A stretch of 64,000 nucleotides of DNA from Pseudozyma flocculosa PF-1 (taxonomy: Eukaryota > Basidiomycota > Ustilaginomycetes > Ustilaginales > Ustilaginaceae), in the NCBI RefSeq assembly GCF_000417875.1, contig NW_006920871.1, positions 1,067,459 through 1,131,458 on the forward strand, written 5' to 3'. The translations under genes and the position numbers were made by a program. The first letter of the stretch is position 1; each line of letters starts with the position of its first letter. Positions 10,359 to 19,337 of this stretch are shown piece after piece. Under the pieces are notes generated by a model, which saw nothing but the letters and a program-made list of their open reading frames with translations, was not told the origin of the DNA and made no database searches.

Positions 10359-11141
10359 ATGATGCTCCTCCACCGTCGCTCCAAAGTGCAACAGGCCGCA
10401 GCCGTAGCGGCGGCGCTTCCTCTGCTGCTACTGGTCATCACTGTGCTGAAGCTCGTCGACTGTCGCCCTATGGACGATGAGCCGATGTTCGGTGCCACCT
10501 CTGAGGCCCTCGAGTCTATCTTCCGTGCCTTGGACCAGGAAGAGGCCGAGTCTTCGAGCGCCGTCCAGCCTCACCACAACGATGAGCCCGTCGCCCAAAA
10601 CGTCCCCCAGTCCGGCTGGCACGGTGCCGGTTCAGCGGACCCCTGGCCTTTGAGTGAACTCCAGAAGGTCGAATCTATCGGCTCTCTCCCGACTTACATC
10701 CACCCGACCCTGTTCACCGAGATCAAACCAGTCAAGAGATCCGGCGACCTGGAGAAGGCTAGCGAAGATGAGCGCGCGCTTGTCCTACAGCATTTTGGCA
10801 GCAGATCGAGCCACTGGACCGACGATCCTGCCGAGCTGGTGCCCGACCGCCTCAGAGGCAAAAGCAAGCAGAGGCAGAAGCGACACGTCGAGTTCGTCCA
10901 GCGGATGCGTGTGAGGTTCGCTGGCGAGGTTACCAACACTGGAACCGACGGAGACTACGTGATCAACCGCTTTCTCATCCACTTCCTCTACGACCCTGAA
11001 GAAAGCAGGAAGGTGATGGGACTGTCCTTCTACGTCTTTGCAGTGCCGTTCGCAGAACTCCTGAGGCCCAGAGGCTCGCGTGGAATGCCCAGCCTGTCGG
11101 AGAAGGTCAAGGAGATTGGACAACTGAGCTTCGTCGAATAG
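10359..11141 (+). CDS. Family A secreted protein, copy 3 (effector-like)
   Basis: An intronless gene of 260 residues. The signal peptide spans roughly residues 1-30 (AAAVAAALPLLLLVITVLKL). The mature part starts CRPMDDEPMFGATSEALES and shares FRALDQEEAESSS with copies 2 and 4. The mid-region has TYIHPTLFTE and DLEKASEDERALVLQHF. The dibasic KRH is at residue 174 in QRQKRHVEFVQRMR. The C-terminal block is FYVFAVPFAELLRPRGSRG and KVKEIGQLS. Two adjacent ATGs open the frame; either gives a signal peptide. This copy and copy 2 look the most alike at their N-termini. Confidence 0.85.
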   Translation: MMLLHRRSKVQQAAAVAAALPLLLLVITVLKLVDCRPMDDEPMFGATSEALESIFRALDQEEAESSSAVQPHHNDEPVAQNVPQSGWHGAGSADPWPLSELQKVESIGSLPTYIHPTLFTEIKPVKRSGDLEKASEDERALVLQHFGSRSSHWTDDPAELVPDRLRGKSKQRQKRHVEFVQRMRVRFAGEVTNTGTDGDYVINRFLIHFLYDPEESRKVMGLSFYVFAVPFAELLRPRGSRGMPSLSEKVKEIGQLSFVE

Positions 11142-11249
11142 GGGTTGCCCTCGAAGCCTAGAAGCCCAAAGGCTATCCGAGCACGGTCTTCGTATCGGTC
11201 CTAGCGCGTTACCTTGTCTGCCTCCCTGGTCTTGCTCTTCGCTCGCCCC

Positions 11250-11371
11250 CAAGTATCCCTCCTTCCCCTCCTTCCCCTTCTTCCCCTCCTTCCCCTCCTT
11301 CCCCTCCTTCCCCTCCTTCCCCTCCTTCCCCTTCTTCCCCTCCTTCCCCTCCTTCCCCTCCTTCCCCTTTT
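11250..11371. repeat. Pyrimidine tandem tract (CTTCCCCTCC units)
   Basis: About a dozen near-identical units of 9-10 bases, almost entirely C and T on the + strand. Such mirror-like polypyrimidine tracts can form triplex DNA in principle. Confidence 0.85.
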
Positions 11372-11818
11372 CAGCCCCACAGACGGCCCGCCTCAGCGAA
11401 AGAGTCCTCCCTTCCGATAGACTTCATGATTGAGCTCGAGCCTCCCGCTCGTACGGTCGCGTGTGTGTCCTGCCCAACTCTTCGCCTGTCACAAGGCCAA
11501 GGACATGTGTCTGCCTTGAGCAATTCGCATCCAGTCGGGCGGAGCGCGTAACGCTGCCACAACAGCCCGCGGCTGCCCACCGCCTCGCGGCCTTTGCAAG
11601 GAAGTGCCTCATCACATGTCCAGCCGCAAGCGGTCGAACAGAACTTTGACCGTGTGTGCGGCTTAGTTGGCCCTCGGCATCGATTGGTCCTCGGAAGGAG
11701 CGGAATTGAGTGCAGAGAGAACGACGCCCCGGGAGGACGACTACGCTCTGGCGGTATTTGTGATTGCGTTGCCAGCGGGCATGATCGATCGCCTCGAGGC
11801 ACGAGCAGGTCAGGCATG

Positions 11819-11825
11819 TATAAGA
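11819..11825 (+). promoter_or_regulatory. TATA box of family A copy 4
   Basis: TATAAGA lies 90 bp before the ATG at 11909, matching the sister genes. Confidence 0.55.
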
Positions 11826-11908
11826 GGGGACTGTTGTTGCACCGCTGGGTCGATTTGCCCGGACAACGCTTCCGTCCCTCGCCCTCCATCACCCTCTGCT
11901 TTCACGCC

Positions 11909-12766
11909 ATGCTCCCCTTTCGCAAGTCTCATCCTCGACAGGCCACAGCGGCGCTACTGCTACTCATGCTGGCCTCGCTCATCCCGATGCTTGCCCTTGG
12001 CCGGCCGATGGAGACCGAACCGCTCATCGGCTCGGACCCAGCCTTACTCGAAGCCTTGTTCCGGGCCCTAGACCAGGAAGAGGCAGAGTCGTCGTCCTTT
12101 GCTGGGTTCGAGCGGCCCCAGGTCGACACGGCGGTCCCAACTGTTGCACAAGATACCGCCCCACCTGTTGCCCATCCCTGGCCCTTGTCCGCTCTTCGAA
12201 AGGAGGACAGCTTCGACTCCGTCCCCGCCTACACCCATCCGAGTTTGTTCACTGCCGCCAGACATGTGTTCCTGCTTGACGACCTCGAAAAAGCCAGCCC
12301 CGAAGAGCGCGAACTCGTCTTGCAGAAACTCGTGGACGACCTCCGTCAGAGAGGCTTGCTGATCTACAACGTCGACCGCTGCTTCTGGGCCGACCCCCCG
12401 TATGGTCTAATTCCCTTTCGCTACTGGAAGACGGGAAGCAGGATCAAGCGCCACATCGACTTTGTCAAGCGCATGCGCTACATGACCGCCTTTCGGCCGT
12501 CCCAGCAGCCTCCCGCCAAGGACTTCATCGTCAACAGCTTCCTGATTCATTTCCTTGCCGACCATGAGCGCAGCAACGGCATCTTCAAGGCTTACTATGT
12601 CATCGCCGTACCGCTGCAGGAGCTGCTCAAGCCCAAGAACACCATCGGACATCCAAGCCTCGCGCTTCGGGTCAAGGAGGTCGGCGAGCTCATGGTGCCT
12701 CTTGAGCAAAGGCCAAGGCCCTCGAAGCGCAAGAGCGGGACCACCAGTCTCGTGCAGCCTTCGTGA
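11909..12766 (+). CDS. Family A secreted protein, copy 4 (effector-like)
   Basis: An intronless gene of 285 residues. The start at MLPFRKSHPRQATAALLLL was chosen because it opens a signal peptide (to about residue 30, ASLIPMLALG) and lies 90 bp after a TATA box; the frame stays open upstream without support. The mature part begins RPMETEPLIGSDPALLEAL and continues FRALDQEEAESSS. Family blocks follow: AYTHPSLFTA, DDLEKASPEERELVLQKL, KRH at residue 180 in RIKRHIDFVKRMR, then KAYYVIAVPLQELLKPKN and RVKEVGELMVP. This copy carries a longer, basic C-terminal tail than the others. It is separated by only 181 bp from the convergent family B copy 1. Confidence 0.85.
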   Translation: MLPFRKSHPRQATAALLLLMLASLIPMLALGRPMETEPLIGSDPALLEALFRALDQEEAESSSFAGFERPQVDTAVPTVAQDTAPPVAHPWPLSALRKEDSFDSVPAYTHPSLFTAARHVFLLDDLEKASPEERELVLQKLVDDLRQRGLLIYNVDRCFWADPPYGLIPFRYWKTGSRIKRHIDFVKRMRYMTAFRPSQQPPAKDFIVNSFLIHFLADHERSNGIFKAYYVIAVPLQELLKPKNTIGHPSLALRVKEVGELMVPLEQRPRPSKRKSGTTSLVQPS

Positions 12767-12947
12767 TGGGTGAGATGTCCGCGCGCTTTGTTTCGGCGCT
12801 CTCAAGCTCCACGGCCCTGATTTGCGCTCGTTCCTGCTCAGTCTATTGCAGCTGTACCGCGCCATGTACCCCTCAACAAATCAATCTAGGTCCTCGACGT
12901 AGTACTTAGCCCAGCTTGGATTCCAAGGGCGACCGTGCAGGGCTCGA

Positions 12948-13664
12948 CTAGCTCGGAGGGAGCACGCCCGTTGTCGGGCTGCTGGCGCCGCCGTCGCCTG
13001 TCAAGCGGTGCGATCGAGCAGCGTGACGGGTCAGAGCACCTCTCAAAGGCCGATGCAGGACGTTCCATCGCACGATCCTGTTCTGGTACTTGGTGTCAAA
13101 CTCCTTCGAGAGCAGCGCAAGGCGGTCGAGGTGGTCCGCATAGGTGCTTTGCAGCCACCAAAAGTTGAGGTACCGGAACGAGTCGCCGGATCCCGCATAG
13201 CGGCTGAGCAAGAAACGCTTCAGGGCAAACGTCTTGGTCTGCTGAGACGCAAACAGCTGGTGAAGGCGGGATAGCTTGGCGACCACGGTTGTGTGCCATT
13301 CGAGCACGCTCGCGTATCCGGTGGCTTCAATGGCTGTCTCGGCTTCGGCGATGGCGCCCTGGAAGATGGATCGCTCCCGTGCTAGTCCGTAGTGGATTGC
13401 TGGGACAGTGTCAGGCTGAACGATCCAGCGGGCAAGCTGGAGAGCTTGTCGACGTGCCTGCCTGTCTTCTTGATAGCGGTAGTGGGCCCTACCGGCGCTC
13501 GAAAGCGCATCGAGCATAGCGGAAAGCTCGATCTGGTGGTGGTTCCAGACACGGTCCAGCTCAGGAATCACCGCCGGAGAGGGGTCCATCGCCGAGACTA
13601 GAGCACAGTTGAGGGCAAAGATCGTGACCAGGAGCGCCTTGACCAGCATTGTGATGCCAGGCAT
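12948..13664 (-). CDS. Family B secreted helical protein, copy 1
   Basis: An intronless gene of 238 residues and unrecognised family. The start at MPGITMLVKALLVTIFALN was chosen because it opens a signal peptide (cut near ALVSA/MDPSP); the longer open frame upstream gives no better start. The mature part is predicted largely helical, with many Leu, Arg and Ala and no cysteine pattern. Conserved with copy 2 are IHYGLARERS (YFGLNRERD there), VAKLSRLHQLF (IKLDRLHRLL), LKRFLLSRYAG (LKRIVISRHSG), WLQSTYADHLDRLALLSKEFD (WLQSTYANQLDRYAILLSRLD) and a late LRGAL/LRGDLA block. Secretion is seen from the signal peptide; an effector role is inferred from context. Confidence 0.82.
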   Translation of the reverse strand: MPGITMLVKALLVTIFALNCALVSAMDPSPAVIPELDRVWNHHQIELSAMLDALSSAGRAHYRYQEDRQARRQALQLARWIVQPDTVPAIHYGLARERSIFQGAIAEAETAIEATGYASVLEWHTTVVAKLSRLHQLFASQQTKTFALKRFLLSRYAGSGDSFRYLNFWWLQSTYADHLDRLALLSKEFDTKYQNRIVRWNVLHRPLRGALTRHAARSHRLTGDGGASSPTTGVLPPS

Positions 13665-14230
13665 GGCGAGAACAAGCTGTAAGACACGCTTTGCAAGCGG
13701 AATGTTGACAGAGGGGATGGAGGGATGGTCAGGGTAGGAACAAAGCAGCGTCGAGCCCTTGTGGGATGGATAGGGGAAGGAGAAATAGGAAGAGAGGATG
13801 ACGGTTGCCACCTAGAAAATGGCCGAGCGGACGAAGACAAGAGGCGGGGGCAGAGCAAAAGCGGTGCGACAAGTGCAGAAGCCTCCCCTCGGTCTCCCCA
13901 AGGACACAATTCTTCCCGTCCTTGCCGCTGGACGCATTCGCTGCAACCGGAGCCCACGGGATCGGACGAAACGGGGCCTGGAAGGGTCGAGTGCCGGTTC
14001 ATTGATCGTGCATACTGATCGAGATGCGTCGGAAGCCTCTCCCGCGCCCCGGAACCGCCCATTCTGTAGTCACGGAACAAGGCCCGAAGCGGTTTCTTCA
14101 TCTCAAACGAGGTGCGAGGATTGCTGCAGAAAGAGATGATGGCTGACAGATTGCGGAAAGGACGGGAAAGTCCAGAAGGGGAGCACAGTTCTCGCAGGGG
14201 AAGGTAGAGAGGGGCTATTTCCACGCTCAC
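13665..14230. other. Intergenic region between family B copies 1 and 2
   Basis: It holds the promoter of copy 1 on the - strand and the 3' flank of copy 2. No gene or strong motif is seen. Confidence 0.4.
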
Positions 14231-15025
14231 CTAGCCAGAAGCTCTTTGAACGTCGGACGAAGAGCTACCAGCATCACGCACGCTGTCCGGTAGGCGATGC
14301 TCGCCGGATGCAAGGCGGGCCAGGTCGCCCCTCAGAACCCCAAAGAGGTCCTCCCAGTCCGGCACCGCGCTGCGGTAATCGGCGTCGAGGCGAGACAGCA
14401 GGATGGCGTAACGGTCCAGCTGGTTGGCGTACGTGCTTTGCAGCCAGCGGAGATTGGTGTAGACGAGCGAGTACCTCTGCCTGCTGCGGTATCCGGAGTG
14501 TCGGCTGATCACGATCCGCTTGAGGGTCAGCGTGTCCGAGAGTTGAGCCTGCAGTAGTCGGTGAAGCCGGTCCAACTTGATCTCTACACCTTCGCGCCAT
14601 GCGACCGCCGCACCTGCAAAGGATTCAATCATGACACGCGCCGCCGTGACGGCATGGCTGAATCTGTCGCGCTCCCTGTTGAGGCCAAAGTAGATGGCGG
14701 CCGGGGTGTGCCGTGTGCTGAGCCATGTACCGAGCTCGCTTGCTCGCTCGCGTGCCTGCCCCGCTCGCTCCATCGCAAGCCGCAAGTGGGACGTCGATCC
14801 GGGGTTTGCCCACCGCTGGTCGTCGGCCCAGTTCAGGAGCCTGAAAGCCCTGAACGTGTTTGCGAGCTCGGCCTGGTGCCTCTCCCACAGGCCCTCGAGC
14901 ATCTCGTCTGCCTCCCCGGCCGGGCCTGGCGCCGAGGCACGGAGGCAGCTCGCGCACAAAAGGCAGAGCAGGACGAATAGTGTTGAGAAGCCGGATGCAG
15001 AACCAACGAGCGCGAAGAAACGCAT
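14231..15025 (-). CDS. Family B secreted helical protein, copy 2
   Basis: An intronless gene of 264 residues with a strong signal peptide (core FSTLFVLLCLLCASCLRASA). It is a diverged paralog of the copy at 12948-13664, sharing the YFGLNRER, KLDRLHRLL, LKR(I/F), WLQSTYA and LRGDL blocks in the same order and spacing. The mature part starts near PGPAGEADEMLEGLWERHQ, which parallels AVIPELDRVWNHHQ in copy 1. The C-terminus is Ser-rich. It is transcribed head-to-tail with copy 1 and with the family B' gene upstream. No known domain is recognised. Confidence 0.83.
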   Translation of the reverse strand: MRFFALVGSASGFSTLFVLLCLLCASCLRASAPGPAGEADEMLEGLWERHQAELANTFRAFRLLNWADDQRWANPGSTSHLRLAMERAGQARERASELGTWLSTRHTPAAIYFGLNRERDRFSHAVTAARVMIESFAGAAVAWREGVEIKLDRLHRLLQAQLSDTLTLKRIVISRHSGYRSRQRYSLVYTNLRWLQSTYANQLDRYAILLSRLDADYRSAVPDWEDLFGVLRGDLARLASGEHRLPDSVRDAGSSSSDVQRASG

Positions 15026-15880
15026 GGTGATGATGGCGGGGGGCGAGGAAGGCCGGTAGTTGGAGATGCTAGTCGTCTCTGTGGGTTGTAGAAGACGGGA
15101 AGAGTACTTGATGTCTACGAGGTGAGGTACGATGATGATGGTATAAGACGGAAAGGGAGGTCAGACGGGAGGGAGAGGGTAGAGATCGGGGCCTGACGTG
15201 TGTCTCGCCGGACGAGAGTCGCCAGCTCGACCGGAAGCAACGGGTTTCGTACCAGATACGAGGCGCAACGTACGCCCCGACCTCGCCGACAGTGCCGTTG
15301 TTCCCATTGGATGTTCGTCGTGCCTCGTTGGGTAGCCACGGCTCAATTACCGTGCGACGGGGCTATCGGTTCGAGCCACGCCATGCCCGGAGTCCGACGC
15401 GGGTGGGAAGGAAGATGAAGGCAGACGTGATGTCGGCATGGCTCAGCGGGTCCGCCCCTTCGCCATAGCCACTGCGGAGCGAAGCTCCTACCGCTGCGCC
15501 AGAATGCCGGTCCAGTCACAGGATGAAACGATCATTGGGATCACTGCGTAGTCGCCACGCTGCGAAGCCGATCGAGGAGAACGGAGTGAGACGAAAGCAT
15601 GTGGACATGTGCGCCTGTCTTGACAAGCTGGACGGATAATAAGAGCCCTGGAGGCATGGCTGAGAGTATGCTGTATGTTCGAAGGAAAGAGACACCGACA
15701 TGACAAGGCCGTGGACGAGATCAGGCATAAGGGGGGTCCGGCGGGAGGGAGACGAGAGGAAGAGAAAGGGAGCGGCGTAGCATAGAAGACGTGAATGAAG
15801 AGGAATGGTACTCGCTCAACGACCCGGCGCCCCTCAAGCCTTCCAAGACAGGCTCGTACGAACGAGGCGATACAAGGCCT
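15026..15880. other. Intergenic region upstream of family B copy 2
   Basis: About 855 bp with no convincing gene. It holds the - strand promoter of copy 2 and the 3' flank of the 15881-16576 gene. Confidence 0.4.
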
Positions 15881-16576
15881 CTACCCGCGAGAAGGACCGC
15901 TACCAGAGCTGCCGACCCCGTGGCTGGTGGTAGGCCAGAGATTGCTGCGTGAGTCCAGGTGGAGCATGTTCTCAATCTCCTGCAGACCGCGGAGTTGCTC
16001 GAGCTGGTCGCCCTCTCGCAGTATATCGAGCCGCGACTTGAGGATATCGTGGTGCTGTCGCAGCTTCGGCGCGAGCTCACCGAGGAGCTCGGCGTACTGC
16101 TGCCAGAGCCATGAAGCCGACGAGGGTCGCCCGGCGTCCCCGAACACGCCGGCGTCGATCATTCCCTTGAGGTTGTTGGCGCGGATGCGGATGCTCTGGT
16201 ACCTCTTCGCGAGGGCCTCAAGCCTCTTCCTGGACTCTACCAGCCGCTTCCTATCCAGTCCGTGGTCGAGGTAGCGCTCGATGTCGGCAGAGTAGCGCAG
16301 GTTCTTTTCACGGCTCGCCGTGAGTGCTGCCGCGATTGTGTCGCGTGTCGTCTGCCTGTCCAGCTGGCGTTGCAGGACCAGGGCGTTGGCTCGGATTGTC
16401 GACAGGCTGTCTTCGCCTGCAGCGGATCGGAGGGCGCGCGCGACGTTGTCGACCTCGCCCATGAAGCTCGACGGATTCACTGCCGTGACTCCGCCGCAGC
16501 TGATGACGAGCAGAACCGCCACGAAGGCGATCAGCGGCAGGAACGCCATCAGAGTAGAGCGGGCCCGGAAGCGCAT
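15881..16576 (-). CDS. Family B' secreted helical protein, intact copy
   Basis: An intronless gene of 231 residues. The signal peptide spans about residues 1-32 (LIAFVAVLLVISCGGVTA), followed by VNPSSFMGEVDNVARAL. The mature part is helical, rich in Arg/Leu. A later block, SWLWQQYAELLGELAPKLRQ followed by HHDILKSRLDI, is shared with the truncated paralog at 17856-18335 (SWLYQQYVGSLDAFAPRLR). The same region loosely resembles the WLQSTYA block of family B, so B and B' may be distant relatives; that is inference from pattern only. The Gly/Ser-rich C-terminus contains SNLWPTTSHG, paralleled by NGLWSTRPGH in the paralog. Confidence 0.82.
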   Translation of the reverse strand: MRFRARSTLMAFLPLIAFVAVLLVISCGGVTAVNPSSFMGEVDNVARALRSAAGEDSLSTIRANALVLQRQLDRQTTRDTIAAALTASREKNLRYSADIERYLDHGLDRKRLVESRKRLEALAKRYQSIRIRANNLKGMIDAGVFGDAGRPSSASWLWQQYAELLGELAPKLRQHHDILKSRLDILREGDQLEQLRGLQEIENMLHLDSRSNLWPTTSHGVGSSGSGPSRG

Positions 16577-16713
16577 GATGAGGACGATCGGAAGCGGTTC
16601 GGCCAGGACGAGGGGCCGAGAGAGACAGATGTGTGGAGCAGGGGGTGCGGGGCGAGGAAGGAGCTTGGTCGGAAGAGGTTCAGTAAGGGGATGGGCGCCA
16701 GATTTCTCCGCTT

Positions 16714-16720
16714 CTTATAC
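16714..16720 (-). promoter_or_regulatory. TATA box of the intact family B' gene
   Basis: GTATAAG on the - strand lies about 140 bp before the ATG at 16576. Confidence 0.45.
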
Positions 16721-16998
16721 CTTGGCAGCTACGAGAGCGTACCCTCGCCTTCCTCTGAAGAGGCCGAAGATGCCTGCGAGCCGCGCGCGACTCGGTGGCG
16801 GATCATCTGTGGTTGTGGCAGCCGGGCACTCGTCAGGTCGTCGAGGCGAGAGTGCGCCTTCTCCACCGGCTCGGGGCAAAGCGAATCGTGAGCACCAAGG
16901 ATCAGGAGATTCAGAAGATCGTGGTGCAACGCAATCCTCTGTCCGGTGCGCCAGATCGTCGCCCCGAGCACGAAGGTACCCCTCGGCCGGTCGCAGCT

Positions 16999-17020
16999 CT
17001 CATCGTGTCGCCACGATGAG
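16999..17020. repeat. Perfect 9-bp inverted repeat with 4-nt loop
   Basis: CTCATCGTG, loop TCGC, then CACGATGAG. It is intergenic, between secreted-protein genes. It could be a binding site for a dimeric regulator or chance. Confidence 0.7.
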
Positions 17021-17855
17021 CAGTTCTGACTCTGTCGCAGTGCTGCGCCCCGGCCTGGCCGCGGCTGGTATGTCTGTACAAGGCCCTGCCGGGCTGCTCG
17101 CAGGACTGTTGCGTATGATTTGGTCTGCATATCTGGCCGCCTGGGGAAATGAAGAGCTTGCGGGCCGTCGTCGCATTGGGTGTTATGTAGTGCAAGCCTC
17201 TGCCTTAGCCTGATGATGGTCCTCGATGAACGAGGTAAGCCGACCTTTGTGCTGCGGCGTTCCCACCAAGACGGGGCGTGGGACAATGCCATTGGTGGGT
17301 CCGGCGGGCATGACAAAAGAGGAGTGGCTGGTGGGACCTGGGCATCTTCGAGGTGCCCACATCGAGGGCGAAACTAATGGCTCCCGGCTTGGCAGTGGGT
17401 ACGAAAAGCCGGGCGCCGAGCAGATGGCCGCTGCGTGCGTACCCTTTCCGGCTAGTGCGGTCGTGGCGAGACGGTCGCAGCTCCTGTCTGTGGCGAGGCC
17501 CGCAAGCTTGTTCCGCTTCGGTATGCCGTCACCCGACCGTGGGAACTGTGAACACTGCAGGGCGAGACTCGGCCCGGCTCGCATGGCGACTCCGTCAGAG
17601 TGCAGACAGCAAGTAAGTCAGGCCATAAGCAGCAGGAATGACTCGGCACCCGCCAGGAGAGAGCGCTGAAGGGAGTCATAAGTGTGGAGAGGCGCAGAGC
17701 GACGGAGTAATAGGAGCCAAAGAGACGAGACGATGAAGGGCACAACACAGGCTGCGGAAGGCAGCCTGCAGTGGAGCTCTGTGACAATGCCGGACTCGAC
17801 GGTAGGCGCGGGCTGCAGCGGCCACAGATAGATCGATGGAATCGACGAAGTAGTT

Positions 17856-18335
17856 TCAGCCGCGGGGGAAGCTGGCGTGTCCTGGACGGGTGGACCAGAG
17901 GCCGTTTTCGGCGTCGTGGTCAAGCATCTCTACGATCCCGGGCGGCGGACGGACACGTTCGAGCTGGCGCTCGTTGTGCACGTGGGGGTTGAATCGAGGA
18001 TCGTACCTGTCGATGCGGCTCAGGGTGTTGTAGAAGGCCTGGAGCCGATCGTGCGACGACCTCAGCCTCGGGGCGAACGCGTCGAGGGACCCGACGTACT
18101 GCTGGTACAGCCACGAAGGTCGGTCGCTCTGGAACATGTTGCCGTCGATGAGCGTCTTGAGGCTGTAGGCGTGGGTGCGTCCAGAATGGTACTTGTCTCC
18201 CATGTCGTTGAGCAGCCATCGGGCAACGGCGAGCCTGTTAAGGTCGTCGGGGTTCTGCAGGGCGTCGCGCGCCTCGCCGGCGGTCCTGCTGTGGTCCTTT
18301 CGAAGGCGCACCATTGCCTTTCGGAGCGTCGCCAT
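17856..18335 (-). CDS. Family B' paralog lacking its N-terminus (probably decaying)
   Basis: The open frame from an ATG at 18335 gives 159 residues matching the second half of the protein at 15881-16576: SWLYQQYVGSLDAFAPRLR aligns with SWLWQQYAELLGELAPKLR, and the C-terminal NGLWSTRPGH with SNLWPTTSHG. Family spacing puts a signal peptide and about 70 residues before the ATG. Upstream the same frame meets a TGA near 18432, and the two other frames there encode no hydrophobic leader. I see no clean donor/acceptor pair that would restore one. Either the gene has lost its secretion signal or it is a pseudogene. Confidence 0.5.
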   Translation of the reverse strand: MATLRKAMVRLRKDHSRTAGEARDALQNPDDLNRLAVARWLLNDMGDKYHSGRTHAYSLKTLIDGNMFQSDRPSWLYQQYVGSLDAFAPRLRSSHDRLQAFYNTLSRIDRYDPRFNPHVHNERQLERVRPPPGIVEMLDHDAENGLWSTRPGHASFPRG

Positions 18336-18705
18336 GTCCGGCTCATCGAGCTCGCGCGCTAGCTGCTGCGCCCTACTGCGGGGGCAAGCTCTCCTGTGGT
18401 CGCATCGGAGCGAGGCTCGACTTCATCAGCAGAACCTCGACCGGTGAAAGGGCCCTCAGCGCCGAAGAGCTGCCTCGCGAGCATCTGTAGTGCAAAAGAT
18501 AGTGTCGAGTGTTGATGCAAGGACGGTATGGGTACAGGTGCCGGCGTGCTGGCAATCGAGCAGCGAGGTCGCCAGGCAAAGGAGTGACGATGGCAGAACA
18601 TGGCAGGTGACAAGACGGCCGGGTCGGACAAGGACCGCGGCGGGTGGTATCGTAGGAGGCAAGCGAGTGTTGCGGCCGCGGAAGAAGGCAAGAAGCGGGC
18701 AGCCA
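18336..18705. other. Upstream remnant area of the truncated B' copy
   Basis: This is where the missing first half of the truncated paralog should be. Frames here are open in pieces but lack a signal peptide. It also serves as the 3' flank of the DUF2015 gene. Confidence 0.35.
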
Positions 18706-19337
18706 TCAGGGAAGGCGGCTTGACCCGGCCGCGCCGCCCCGGCCGACTGTCCCGCCCAGGCTCGTTACCGCCTTGCTGTCGAGCGGTAGGCCGGTGAGTG
18801 GATCGATGTTGTTGTTGGCCAAGATCTGCTTGTGGCGAATGAGCCGCGCCTCGTCAAATGACTGTCGAGGGGCGGCGACGAGGGTGGTGTGAGAGGGTTT
18901 CGGGCAGTCAGGGGTGTCGCTCCTTGCCCTTGGGGCTGAGACGAGACATATCGCTGGCTGCAGCCGATACTCACCACGCCGTACTGCTGCATGATGGCCT
19001 GGATGTCCATGGCGCCTCTCTCGTCGAGGCCGGACCTCTGATCGCCGTCGCGGACGTTTGCCTCGATGTCGAAGAGGGAGCTGTTGAGGCCTGCGCGAAT
19101 GCTGTTGCCCCAGTCGAAGTTGCCGAGGCGGCTGTACCTGGCGGTGGAGGATGGCGAGGAGGAGAAAAAGCCGCCGAGCATGCCGCCGTGGGCGTCGTTG
19201 GGCGAAGGCTGGAGAAAGGGCGGCACGCGGTCCTGGAGGTGGACGGGCAGCAGAGATACGAGGAAGCCACGCTGCCGGTACAAGACGAAGGAGACGAGGA
19301 GGAGGAACGAGGCTGCGACGAGCGAGGAGTAGAGCAT
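18706..19337 (-). CDS. DUF2015 / UPF0357 family protein, membrane-anchored
   Basis: A conserved fungal protein of unknown role, related to yeast YCL012C/UPF0357. Two exons are proposed: 19337-18975 and 18861-18706, with a GTGAGT donor, AG acceptor and phase 0, giving 172 residues. An N-terminal hydrophobic segment (LVAASFLLLVSFVLY) suggests a signal anchor. The family core follows: FDWGNSIRAGLN, then SGLDERGAMDIQAIMQQYGV, and across the splice SFDEARLIRHKQILANNNID followed by PLTGLPLDSKAVTSLGG. The splice was placed exactly where the conserved FDEARL motif resumes. This gene marks the return from the secreted-protein island to housekeeping sequence. Confidence 0.85.

Larger units (their letters stand above)
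11142..11908. other. Intergenic region between family A copies 3 and 4
   Basis: It contains a 120-bp pure pyrimidine tandem tract at 11250-11371, then the promoter of copy 4. In-frame readings upstream of 11909 lack a plausible start and are not taken as coding. Confidence 0.45.
16577..17855. other. Intergenic region between the two family B' copies
   Basis: About 1.3 kb. It holds the promoter of the intact copy, a perfect 9-bp inverted repeat at 16999-17020, and otherwise nothing I can support as a gene. Confidence 0.4.

Noticed and set aside
11594..11908. N-terminal extension of family A copy 4
   Set aside because: The frame is open to 11594 but would bury the signal peptide; the ATG at 11909 follows a TATA box at the same distance as in the sister genes.
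7936..17310. Shared word ACAATGCCATTG near 7940 and 17283 in intergenic DNA
   Set aside because: A single 12-base match without extended similarity; expected occasionally by chance and not at comparable distances from gene starts.
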